Shown here piece by piece: positions 24,607-35,300 of a stretch of 37,832 nt of DNA. The position numbers were made by a program, and so were the translations under genes. This DNA is from Azolla pinnata. Its lineage: Eukaryota; Streptophyta; Polypodiopsida; Salviniales; Salviniaceae. The notes beneath the pieces were generated by a model. The model was not told where the DNA came from, did no database searches, and saw only the letters and a program-made list of their open reading frames with translations. The first letter of the stretch is position 1. Each line of letters begins with the position of its first letter. The stretch spans positions 32,961 through 70,792 of the forward strand of contig JBBBWG010013557.1 in the NCBI GenBank assembly GCA_037176905.1, given 5' to 3'.

Positions 24607-27600
24607 AAGATCTCAATCGCTCGCAGCCGCCATGGCAGCTTCTCAGAAGGGTTTGCGTTCCGCTGCACAGTTCCAGTTTCATGCGGGCTTCCTCTGAAAA
24701 CTAGGGTTTTCCTGGTCTATGCAGGAAGGCGACGACTTTGAATGACCTTCTTGGGCTTTCGATTTGGGCGTGTGTTCTTGAATTAGGGTTCTTTGTGCAG
24801 GCAAAAGGGGGCCCCGTCGTTTCTAGGGTTTCCTGGTCTATGTGCACAAGACGAGGGAGCTTAGAATCATCTTCTTGGGCTTTTCAATTGGGCGTGTTCT
24901 CTGTGCAGGCATGGAATTAGGGTTTACTGATGCAGTGACAAGCACAGAGCGAAAGTGAGAGAGAGAGAGAGAGAGAGAGAGACGGAGATCAGCTTCATAT
25001 GAATTAGGGTTTCGAGATTCGTACCTGTTAGGTTTAGGAGGGTCTGCTCGAGCTCCCAGCATGCCATCACAGCTTCCATGGCATGGATCTTCACGTGCTG
25101 TTGCAGCTGTTCTTTGAATGTGCAGAGAAACAGCACATAGTGGGCCTGCAAACCGACACAATCCACCATCGCCACGTTAAGAAGAAGAAGAAAGCAGCGA
25201 TGGTAGCTCCGCATGCCAGCAGCACCAGCAACATTACCATCAAAACTGCTACCTTAAATACTGCTTCTTCCGTTTCCACTGTGTTCATCTTCCCTTCTCT
25301 CGGGAAATGCGCAGCTATGGTAGCATCAGAATCAGGGATGGGAAGAGAGAATCAAGGAACGTTTTGCTCGATGAGTGTCGGAAACCCTACTTAGGAACAG
25401 ACAGGCACAGAGATATCTAGAAAAGGCCATGAATTGATGGCAATTTAGCAGAAATGGGGAGTGATTCCGGAGTGATCCATCATGCCCCGGAACTCGAAAA
25501 AACAGTAGATAGATTTGGGGGTTTTTAATATACGGAAAGAATGCGTACGACGCTCCAGGATTAGATCCAAGGCAAAATGGGTCGTAGTAAATCGATTAGG
25601 ATTCGATGGGTTTCAGAGCTGATGCAATTTCTTCACTTCCGCCCTGCAGCTCGGTGAAGAAGAAGAAGAAGAAGAAGAAGAAGAAGAAGATGATGATGAT
25701 GATGAAGGGTAATTAATGGCGAGATCATGCAGAGAATCTGGTCGAATTCTAGTGTTTCTCTGGACCAGCTCCAGAGGAATGAAAGGCCGCTTCCTTCCAT
25801 CTGCAGATTCTGGGGATTCATGGCGAAACAAACAACGGAGGAAAGCTTGGTTCCTCTGCAGAAAACAGGAAGGAAAGAAAGGAAGAATCCATGGAAAGCT
25901 CGAGGATTAGATGAACACTGCGACGATTGGAACGGAGGAGGAAGCTGAGACCGCAAAAAGCTTCGGCCACGAATCAGTACTGGAAATCCACAGCTTTGCG
26001 GACGAATCATCAAAGCAGAGGTCTGTATAAAAAGAGCGAACTGGCCTGTGCTATAGATAGATCTCTACCCTAAATTGCAGGCTATGGCGGAGGATCTCAG
26101 CAGATCATCAGGGTCGGAAGGAAGAGTTCCTTCCATGGTGCCTGCCAGGTTGTCGCAGGTGAGGATCATGAATGTGGAGGAAGCAAGATCGGTTAGGGTT
26201 TCTGCGGTTTGATTGGAGCTCGGCACTGCAGATCAGAGTCAGATCAGAATAGAAAGGGGCAGGGAGTGAGGAGCGAGTCATCACCATGAATCGATCGAGC
26301 TCTTCCTTCTCCTCGCCGACGAGGGAGCCGACGGAGCTCTGCCCCAGGCTCTCGTATTTGGCTATGGCCTGAGGAGCTTGGGCGATCTGCGCATCGATCC
26401 GAGGCAGCTGATCCACAGGCGTGGCGATCCGCAGGCACGAGACGTGAGCAGCCAGCAACTGGCTGTACAGCGGATGCATCGAGATCTCCGCCTTCAATCG
26501 AGAACTCCATAGATTGTTGCTGCTGTTGTAACTGGAATTCCTGCCGTTATCCTGCATATTGCAGTGCTCCTGTTGATGATGCTCCTGTTGATGCTGCTGC
26601 TCCTGTTGATGCTGCTGCTCCTGATGATGATGATGGTGGTGGTGGTGATGCTGATGATGATGATGGCGGTGATGATTGTGCTGGTGATGATGCATCATAT
26701 CCTGATCTGCTGAATCTGCTTGAGGCACTACTACTACTACGCCATGGCTGTGATTGTGGCTATTCTTCTGTGCCCCGGCTGCTGCTTCTTGTTCTCCTCC
26801 TCCTCCTCCTCCTCCTCCTCCTCCTCCTCCATCTGCTCCTTCTGCCTCTGCATCGATCAAATCACTGTTGTTGCAGGCGGCATCGGAGTGCAGATCAACC
26901 AGCAAGCTTCCATGGCTATGGCCGTGGTGGTGGCGGCGCTGCTGCGCCTGCTCCTGCTCCGGCTGCTCCGGCTGCTCCGGCTGCTCCTGCTTCGGCTGCT
27001 CCTGCTGCTGCTGTGGATGAAGAATCTGCTGAGAGAGGTGAGCGATGGCGGCAGCGCTGTTGATCAGGCTCTTGTTTGCCGTGGCAACTGTAGATGCGAC
27101 CATGTCTGCAGAAGCTGCGAGGTTCGGCGCCATAGCCATGGTGGGAGAGGCGGCGGCGGCGGCGGCGGCGGCGGCGTTGTGCATCAGCCATGGGCTAGGG
27201 GCGCTGCTCGAATTAGGGCTAGGGCTAGGGCTAGGGCTAGGGCTAGGGTTAGGGTTAGGGTTAGGGTTAGGGTTAGGATCAATGGCGGCGTGATTGAGGT
27301 GCAGGAAGCTGCGGTGCAGGCGGGGTGCATCGTCGGAGGAGGCGTTCCATTTCCTCTTGCGCGAGGCGGCGGCGGAAGGAGCAGGAGCAGGAGCATGGCC
27401 ATTCTGAGGGACCTGCACACAGCGATGGAGGAGGAAGAAGAAGAAAGAAGATGAAGAAGAAGACGACTAAGGAAAGGGAAAGGAGGGAACTGGTCGAAGA
27501 AGCAGACGAAAGGAAGGGAGGTTTTAGGTCAGACCTGCGCAGCAGAAGCAGAAGCAGAAGCAGAAGCAGAAGCAGAAGCGCTGCTGATGAGCCAAGTGGG

Positions 27601-27745
27601 AGGCGGTGCAGGGAGCTGCGGCTTGTTGCTGCTGCTGCTGCTGGCGATGGCGATGGCGATGGAGAATGAGGAGGAGCCAGAATTAGGGTTAGCAGCAGCA
27701 GCAGCAGGGGAAGAAGCAGACGCAGCAGCAGACGCAGCAGCAGCA

Positions 27746-27777
<32 letters not shown>

Positions 27778-27855
27778 AGAGGAAGAGGAAGAATTAGGGT
27801 TAGCAGCAGCAGCAGCAGGTGGTGGTGGAGGATCGTACGAGGTCTTGTCCTCCAT
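21867..27855 (-). CDS. KNOX: Class II KNOX (TALE homeobox) transcription factor, six exons
   Basis: Exons 27535-27855, 26285-27412, 25025-25145, 24271-24566, 23203-23334 and 21867-22004 give 711 residues with all phases closing. KNOX1 (about 412-460) contains [24 protein letters not shown]2 (484-523) contains [20 protein letters not shown]. Then come the class II marker [15 protein letters not shown] (524-538), the ELK box (about 600-622) and the homeodomain (about 631-693) with the TALE loop PYP (663-665) and recognition helix WFINQR (687-692). The gene most resembles the KNAT3/4/5 group. KNOX proteins pair with BELL homeodomain proteins through the MEINOX region; class II members promote differentiation, and in bryophytes the sporophyte programme. 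Typical members are about 400-450 residues; the excess is an N-terminus of about 410 residues made of Ser, Ala, Pro-Asn, Gln and His runs. Confidence 0.96.
22893..22992. other. Assembly gap, 100 N
   Basis: Exactly 100 unknown bases inside KNOX intron 5 (22005-23202). The round length suggests a gap of unspecified size. The exons on both sides are in phase, so the coding model is not affected unless an unknown cassette exon is hidden there. Confidence 0.99.
23903..24067 (+). repeat. 33-bp minisatellite, five copies, in KNOX intron 4
   Basis: Five consecutive units of 33 bp starting ATCGATCGATGAATGAGCAC and continuing GAAAACAAACATC. The first four are essentially identical; the fifth has two changes. 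There are no spacers between units. The length is a multiple of three, so several frames stay open and give an 11-residue repeat that is not a real protein. Confidence 0.95.
24579..24603 (+). repeat. GA repeat forming the polypyrimidine tract of a KNOX acceptor
   Basis: On the sense strand this is a (CT)n run ending about a dozen bases before the acceptor CAG of the exon 24271-24566. Confidence 0.85.
24956..24982 (+). repeat. Second GA repeat in KNOX intron 3
   Basis: A near-perfect (GA)n run about 40 bp from the donor at 25024. On the sense strand it is (CT)n just inside the intron. Confidence 0.85.
25655..25707 (+). repeat. GAA then GAT triplet repeat in KNOX intron 2
   Basis: A GAA run followed by GAT units within the 1.1-kb intron 25146-26284. 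Frames through it give poly-Ser or poly-Leu and are repeat products. Confidence 0.9.
27213..27277 (+). repeat. TTAGGG/CTAGGG hexamer array inside KNOX exon 2
   Basis: About five CTAGGG units followed by about five TTAGGG units. On the sense strand (CCTAAC and CCTAGC) they encode alternating Pro-Asn and Pro-Ser at about residues 152-174 of the KNOX protein. The TTAGGG hexamer differs from the TTTAGGG heptamer found elsewhere in the window. Confidence 0.95.
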
Positions 27856-27947
27856 AGCCAAGAAACACACAGAGAGCGGCTGCTGCAGAAACGAAAACCC
27901 TAAAAAAGGGTTGAAAGGGAAAGAGACGACGACGCAGGGGAAGCCCC

Positions 27948-28000
27948 GCGCATGCATGCATGCATGCATGCGCCGCCCACATGCATGCATGCATGCATCC
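27948..28000 (+). repeat. ATGC tetramer repeats upstream of KNOX
   Basis: Two runs of self-complementary ATGC units about 95-145 bp upstream of the KNOX start codon. They contain overlapping CATGCATG (RY-type) motifs and several upstream ATG codons on both strands. Confidence 0.9.
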
Positions 28001-28144
28001 ATCCATACATCTTGGCCCCATGCATGCACATGCGCTCCGGGATCATTTTCTCCGTCGTCACCATCCTCGCCATCACCATGATGGTGTCCATGCTCCCCCC
28101 ATCGCCATCGTCTAAAATTTATTCGGACAAAGTATTTATTTAAT

Positions 28145-28440
28145 TATGTTTTGTCCCGAAAGCGACGGAATTCGGTTTTCCTTTTTTTTCCCCCCATTTC
28201 TTATTTTCCGGCCGCCCTTTTTAAATAAACCTGTTATTATTTATTATGTCCTAACGAAAAACAAAAATTGTTTTTTGTTTTTTTTGTTTTTTTTGTTTTT
28301 TTTGTTTTTTTCGGGGAGGGTGATTTTCCGTCTTCTTTTTTCTCTTTTTTTTTTGTTTGCTTTTGTGGCTGCCCTTTTCCAAGCAACAAAGAAAAACAAA
28401 AAACCCAAAAAAAATAAAAAGGGGAAGAAAAGAGAAGCTT
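28145..28440. other. Second T-rich low-complexity island
   Basis: About 300 bp of T runs with G interruptions (units of seven or eight T followed by G near 28268-28308), then A runs with C interruptions. Composition is like the 17640-18840 island. It starts about 290 bp upstream of the KNOX start codon. No gene is supported. Confidence 0.6.
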
Positions 28441-28627
28441 TAATCCCTAGCGTATGCATACATCAGGGGTATGTATGTATGTGTGCATGCATGCATGCGC
28501 GCTATGGCACGTGCGGCCAGTATGCATGCCATGCATGCATAGGGAGAGCGGATGATGATGAGCATGGTGGGGATCGGTGAATATGGTGATGGTGGGGGAT
28601 GCTACAAATGATTGGTTCACCAGCGCC

Positions 28628-28999
28628 GCCACCACCATCATCACCATCATCATCATCACCATCATCAACATCACCACCACCATCACCATCATGAGCAGCA
28701 CAATTATCATCAACATCCACCACAACCGCCATCACTACCATCAGCATCATCAGCACCACCACAGCCACCATCACCATCATGAACATCACCACCACCGCGA
28801 CCACCACCATCACCATCATGAACGCCACCACATCATCACCACCATCATGAGCATCACCACCATCACCACAACAGCCACCATCATCACCATCACCATCACC
28901 ACCATCACCATCACCACCATCATCAACACCATCATCACCATCACCACCACCATCACCACCATCATCACCATCACCATCATCACCATCATCACCATCATC
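28628..28999 (+). repeat. CAT/CAC compound trinucleotide array
   Basis: About 370 bp of mixed CAT, CAC, CAA and CAG triplets. All frames stay open and give His, Ser/Thr-Ile or Asp-Gly rich products. No gene is supported. Confidence 0.93.
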
Positions 29000-29664
29000 T
29001 GAAGTCGGTGAGACGACGGCGAGGATCCGACGGACGGGATCGGCCACCGATCCGCTCCCTTGTTTGCTCGTGCAAAGTTTCGGCAAAACAGACAACAGCG
29101 AGAAAAGCTCATCGATCGATCGATCAATTTACTGGGTTTTGATTCAACAACAACAACTACTATACACCAACTACTACTACTACTGTTGCTGCTGCTGCTG
29201 CTACCTACTACTAGTCAGTCACCATGAGCGAATCGACCAGACTCTGCTTCATTCATACGCTTGCTTGCTCGATCGATCGAGGCGTACATTGTACATTGAT
29301 CGATCGATCGGGTCGTGTGGTGCTCACAAGAGGGAGCTCGGGCGAATCACCGCATCAAGACATGTGTATATGCATGCATGCATCGTATTCATGACCCGGC
29401 GGCGGCGGCTGCAGCCGTCCGTTGATGCCCACTGTTGTCTGCCTGTCTGTCTTCTTTACGCGATCGATCGGCGCCTGTACGCGGCTCACTGTACATTGCG
29501 TACATATATTTGCCTGTTTCCGTTAGTCATTCTTGCATCAAAGTAAAAACTCCTCCTCACATTAGTCATAACTTGGTCTCAACTCAAACGATACAAGTCG
29601 TTATCGATCATTCGTTTAGCTATGTAATCGGAGGTCGAGATATCCAACCGAGGCGGTTTGTTGG

Positions 29665-29692
29665 TTTAGGGTTTAGGGTTTAGGGTTTAGGG
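29665..29692 (+). repeat. Four perfect TTTAGGG copies
   Basis: An interstitial telomeric repeat of 28 bp with no degenerate copies, in the spacer between the KNOX and PPOX genes. It is too short to be a chromosome end. Confidence 0.92.
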
Positions 29693-30060
29693 CAGACTTG
29701 TCCGTTGAAAATATCGTCAAATTAACATCGATTTACCTTCAAACAGAGCGAGTGATACCCGCGAAGAAGGAGTTCCCAGAATGAGCCCCTCTCTCTGCCT
29801 CTTTCCATGCCCAGCGGAAGCATGGTATAACATCCTTCCTTGACTTCAGGGATGCGAGTTTAAAATATCGTCATCCGTATGTGTTGATTCACATCGTTTG
29901 AAAGGGTAAAACTGCGCTACTGTTACTGGTGCGACAATCACCTCGTCGCTAATTGATCCGTCGAAGTCGTCTCGACACTTGGATTGCTTGATGGCACCTA
30001 TGAACAAATGACTCGACCAGAGATGTTTGCAGAGTGAATAATCTGACAGCTTCTCTATCT

Positions 30061-30085
30061 TTATATATATATATATATATATAAA
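30061..30085. repeat. TA dinucleotide run
   Basis: A self-complementary (TA)n run flanked by CTT on one side and AAG on the other, able to form a cruciform or hairpin. Confidence 0.9.
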
Positions 30086-30641
30086 GATTGATCGCTTACA
30101 TTAAAAAGCTCATTGCTTCCTCGTATGTAATCATATTTGAGAGTTCAAAAATGTGAATGAAAGCTAAAGAAATACATAACTACACCTAATAGCTTCGTCA
30201 ATTACATGCTAACACACGCCTGCTAAAATTACAAATTACGTTGTGTGCGCGCGCGAGATGTAGAGAGTAAAGCAGGAAGATCAGGAGACGTGCGGGATCC
30301 GGGAATCGATCGGGCGGGCAGGAGAGTAGGTACACCAACCCAACAACCGCGAAAACCGAGGACCCCAAAAATAACGAGAGAAAAAAAATGCAAAAGGGAT
30401 GGGAACGATCGTCGAGCAACGGATCGAATCGGTTTCGCATCCGTCCGTCGATTTGCTCGTCGCCACACGAAAGATCAGAGGGCGCGATTTGTGTGCGTAG
30501 AAAAGAAGAAGAAGAAGAAGAAGAAGAAGAAGAAGAAGCGTGGAGCGGTTTGCTTTCGAATCACGTGGCGATTACTGGATTTTTCGTTGCCGAACGACAA
30601 ACCGCACGATGCGAACAACAATCATCATCGTGATCACCACC

Positions 30642-30675
<34 letters not shown>

Positions 30676-30762
30676 TCATCATTGTTTGCGGTGGCGTTGG
30701 TGGCGGTGGGTTCGAATCATCGATGTTCAGAAATCGAGAACAACTGCTGCATCGCGGAAAGT

Positions 30763-30780
30763 TTCTAGAACGTTCTAGAA
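30763..30780 (+). promoter_or_regulatory. Perfect heat shock element (four units)
   Basis: TTCTAGAACGTTCTAGAA fits TTCnnGAAnnTTCnnGAA exactly, the binding site for a heat shock factor trimer. No heat shock gene is recognised on either strand nearby. A pyrimidine-rich, leader-like stretch and a 34-codon frame (31024-31128) follow on the plus strand. Confidence 0.6.
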
Positions 30781-32347
30781 CTCTTGAAAATACTTGTAAC
30801 CTCTTTGAATCTCGACCAAGCAGAGCAGACTCCCCCAACACCAGAAAAGCACATCGACGCATCAATACAGTACGATCTGCTCGTTCCGATTTCGCATCTT
30901 CTCCGTCTTTCAGTCTCAGATCTTCGCGGTTATTCTTGTTCGCTGCAATCAGATTTATCGCCCTCCTCTCGCTCACAGCTTGCTCAAAATTCATCCACGT
31001 TCTGTCGCGGTTATTCATATCCAATGGAGGGCCCATATGAAGTCGGCATGGCGCATGCGAAAGAAGACCAGTTTATATGCGAACGGAGCGTTAATACTAC
31101 GGAATCTGTCAAAGCTTTAGCTAGATGAGGTTTTTGGATCTTTCCATAATATTCTTCAATTGATCCTTAAGTCGGTTCATCGATCGATCGATCGGTCGGA
31201 TCATCCGGATATGAAGAATATGGCAAAGCAATAGATCAAAAGCACATCCAAAACTAGCCCATTTCACCAATTCGGCTCTACAAACCCCATCATATCGCCC
31301 CACAGAGTTTATAGCTAATACATGCGCGAATCGTAAGAATCGACTATATATGATCTTTCTATCTATCTATCAATCATGGGATTGATAGATAGAGAGATAT
31401 ATGTACATGGAAGGCTGGTGTGGTCCTTTCAATAATAACAATAACAATCGAATGGTTTCCAATGTCCGTCATGTAATAAAATCGTCTATATCGGAAAGAC
31501 CACACGATATAAATATATATATCAGCTGAACGGCAAAAAGCAAGAGATTCCAACAGCGAATCGAGAACAGCAATCGATGACATGATGAGCTTCGAGACTT
31601 CCTTCGCTAAGGAGAAAAAAGATTAGGGGAGGGGAGAAAGTCCATTCGAATTAGAAAAATTCGGATCGAGTGACATTGCGCTCGATTCGATCGGATTTAT
31701 ATACCGAGACCAGCAATCGTTCGCGTCCTTCCAAAAATGAACAAGACTTTGAGAGCTATTAACAATTCCAATCCTGTCGGATGCCATTGCTGCAACGGCG
31801 GGAATCAACGTGCAAATGTCAGAGAAACTGTTCAAGAAACTGTCCTAATGTTTTTATGCTTAATCCTGCACGACACAATCGCCAAATCGATAAATCGATC
31901 GCCAGATAAGAGCCGCTGGTTGAGCATTAAGATTCCGCAATGTTTCTCGAGACTCCATGAAGGACAACAGGAATCAAACCCCCCATCAAAGAGGATGGTT
32001 TCGACTTACCGATTCCAAAGTCACCGGATTCAGAGCATCCATGAAGAAGATTGGGGTAGAATGAGACCCACCTTGGTGTCAACCAAATTACAACTATTCC
32101 AAAGATGGGTATTATTTTCACTGGCTACATCCTCACAAAAGCATTTGTATTGAAAAACTGATCGATCCAAATGGCAATGCAAATACGAACCACGGTGAAG
32201 AAAAAAAGGGCCTTATCTGAGCACAATACCCTTGGGCTTTGACATGCTTCCTTCACATGCTTGCCATCCATCAAGCTGTGTTGTTGCCAAAATGTCTTCC
32301 AAGAAGACCATCGCTGAACCCTCGATTTCTTTTCGTTTCCACTTCAA
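30781..32347. other. Intergenic sequence next to the PPOX 3' end
   Basis: The right part should hold the PPOX 3' UTR. A 34-codon plus-strand frame at 31024-31128 (MEGPYEVGMAHAKEDQ...) has no known relative that I recognise. GATC runs occur near 31180-31196. Nothing else is supported. Confidence 0.4.
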
Positions 32348-35300
32348 CTAGTTTCTCGCAGACGAGATCTTCCTGGAGAATTGAGAGATCGACTCGGCGA
32401 ATTCGTAGGCACTTTCGACGCATCGGCCGAGCGCGACGCCGGAGACGTAATTCCCGCCTAGAAAGATGCCGTCTAAGCCCGCGTTATCCAATGCACTCTG
32501 CACATCTTTCAGGATATCGAGGTGACCCACTTCAAACTGCGGAATGGCTCTCGGCCACACCCTCACCCCCACTGTTTCTGGTCTTGCTGCATCAGGTTTG
32601 ATCAGCATCTTCCGAATATCCTTGTCGACTTGGAGGACGAGCTCCTCTTCGCTCTTGCAATTCCAACGTTATCAACGAAATATCAGGGTGAAAACCACGA
32701 AACAATGCAATACATTGAGATCCTATACCCCGTTATAGATCCATGCACTTAAAGAATGTGGCCAAATGACCATCTATGTGCTTAATAGCTCGATTTGAAT
32801 ACATCTCGGTTTAGATTCGTACCATATTGACGACGTCCGGGTTTGTGGCTCCCCCGATGTAGTTTAGCACAAGAACGCGATCATCTGGAGCGCGGCCAGG
32901 AAACAAAGACGAAGAGTAGATTGTTCCTACATCATCACATATTTACCTTCTTAGCAACTCTTTGATACCGTGATTCCATGATGAGAAAAGAACAAAAGGA
33001 GAAGAAATATATAAAAAAATATCTATAGAGTCCTGTTCTAGATTCCCATCATCATTTACCCAATTAGCTCAAAATACTCGTTTCTTGTTGTTTGTATGCA
33101 TCGAATGAGGAGCTGCTTCCCGCGTAAGACGTACCACACAAAAAAACAGAATCGCAGCATGAATACCCCTTACCTTTGAAATTACCACAAATTACCTGGT
33201 GGTTTTTCAGAACTACTTGGGAAACCACAAGCTAGTTGTTACTGTAGCATTCAGGAGCTTTGGAATCATTAAATATGCCCCCGTTTTAGTAGCAAAATGT
33301 GGTTTGACATAGAAGGGGTATTCTGGTGATTGTTGAGAGCCATAACGCAGCAATTTAGGAAACCCATATGCTGGGTGTTACTGTATCATCAATTTCCTCG
33401 GGCAGAATACAAAAACATCACGATACTCTTCTGATCACTTTGAGCAAAAGGAACTGATAGACAAGTTAGCTCACCTAAGGTTTGGATTCCTTGGCTTCGA
33501 GGATGGAGCTGTCCAAAACCCTTGAGCTCACCATCAACAAGTCGATCTTCTCTTACTGCAGACTTCGGATAAGCAATAGTAACTGCAGCAACTGGCGGAT
33601 AATGGAACTTCAAAAGGGAGTTGGCAGCACTTTGCTGGAATTCGTTATCAAAAATGAAAAACAAAAACCGTTTTTAAAGTCTTACACTTGGTAGAGGCAA
33701 GTGCATTTCTGGTTTTAATTAAACATGTCAAATCAAGTGTAGCATTTGGATCCAAGATGGGAATGAAAGCCAACAGGGAATCTGATCCCCCCCATTACAA
33801 TTCTATTCGAATTTCTTCAACGAAAAAAGTCAATATGACTTCACTCAGTGATAGGGCTTTTTTCTTTACAGAGTATCTACACTCTGATGCCAGAATGTAA
33901 GCCATCGATTTGATCACATCCAATGAGCTTCTCTGGAGTGGCAGCCACTTCATCTCTATTTTCTGATACTGATCCAGTCGTTGCCACAAGCTCTTTAGCT
34001 CATTGACACATTCTTCCTTGCTTTGCTGAAATAGGTTGTGCTTTTATTCCACAGATTTGGGCAGAATCACAAACACTTAAGTGAGTTTGTTTAACATTGC
34101 CAGAAGCATCGAGTTCCAAAGCCACCTGTGATCATTGAGGGATCATCCAAACGAAGAAAATTTGAGATTACCCTCCTTTGGCCCATTTCCAAGCATGTGG
34201 CTCTACTTCTCTCTGCTAGAAAAATGTAAACTATTTGTGACCATTTGAACAACTGGTAAGTTCTCTCCACCCAACTGAATGATGATAGCGGACCCAAACA
34301 TACAATTCATAGGTACACTACTTGCATTGGATGCTTAACAGCAAGTATATAAAAACTTGTAGAAAATATAAGTAAGGCCATAAAGGCCTTACGGCCATAT
34401 AAAATAAGCGAAGATTTTATCCATTTGAGGGCCTCCTACTGAATGAAGTACAGAACCCTTCCCTCAAATGGAGCTTGATTGTATGAATGCAGAACCTTTG
34501 CTCCACGACAGGAATCATTTTTTCTCGAATTACTACTTTTGGGCCTGGGTTGAACCTGCAACCTATGAGTACACAGCTTGATGCTTTTGCCATCGGAGAT
34601 ACTCTCCATGAGTAATTTGAACCAAATGGTAGCAGTATCTTGCCATCACCAGCTGTTTTAGTCATTCAGAAGTTCAAATTTTATTTGCCCAGTCAACGAG
34701 AATAGCGGTTGTTCCTCCTCCCCAAGAGTATGTAAGATATATGTGTGCACCTATCTTCTTGAGAGCAAGGATTGTGTAATATATACTCTTAGCCAAATGC
34801 CTAGAGGATAGCCCTGCTACCTTAGGTAGTAGTTTAACAAATTGTACTTGATTCTGCTTGTTTTTGAAAGAATCTATGCATACATTCTCCCAGTGTGTTG
34901 CATACTGCCATTGCAGCTTATTCAGGTTCACTCATACATCTTTCTTGCTAGATCCCATTTAACTTGACAGAACAAATGGCATTACTTAACTTTGCTGTAT
35001 TAACAGAAATATATTAAAATTGTGAGTGCGAGGACTTACTGATAACGGCCGCAAGATATTACTGGCAACATATGATGGTACTGTAAGCAGGACGGACTTT
35101 GTTAACACTGATTGATTTCCCTCTGGAGTTTTGTAGAACAAGTTATATCCACCCCCTGACGCTACTTGTATTGAATCAAGCTTCCAATTGAGTTTCACAT
35201 TATTACCTAATCTGACAAGAGGAGCAATGAATGCTATTGACACCATACAGGAATTCTTCAAGACTAAAAAATGGCAATTAACCATAAAGTTTGCCCAATT

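Larger units (their letters stand above)
29000..30760. other. Intergenic repeats between KNOX and PPOX, first part
   Basis: Contains CTA/CTG triplets (about 29170-29205), GATC-palindrome runs (29111-29126, 29270-29310), four TTTAGGG copies, a TA run (30061-30084), a GAA run (30505-30538) and CAC/ATC triplets (about 30637-30682). No exon with recognised content is seen on either strand. Confidence 0.5.

Noticed and set aside
26720-27454. Plus-strand frames rich in Ser, Leu, Ala or Gly-Leu
   Set aside because: They are antisense to KNOX exon 2 and reflect its triplet and hexamer repeats.
28502-29127. Minus-strand Asp-Gly-rich or Met-Val-rich proteins
   Set aside because: They are translations of the CAT/CAC array; every frame is open because the repeat lacks stop triplets.
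30690-30720. tRNA or SINE B box (GGGTTCGAATC)
   Set aside because: The T-arm-like word has no matching stem, and the A-box-like word is only about 12 bases away, too close for a tRNA body.
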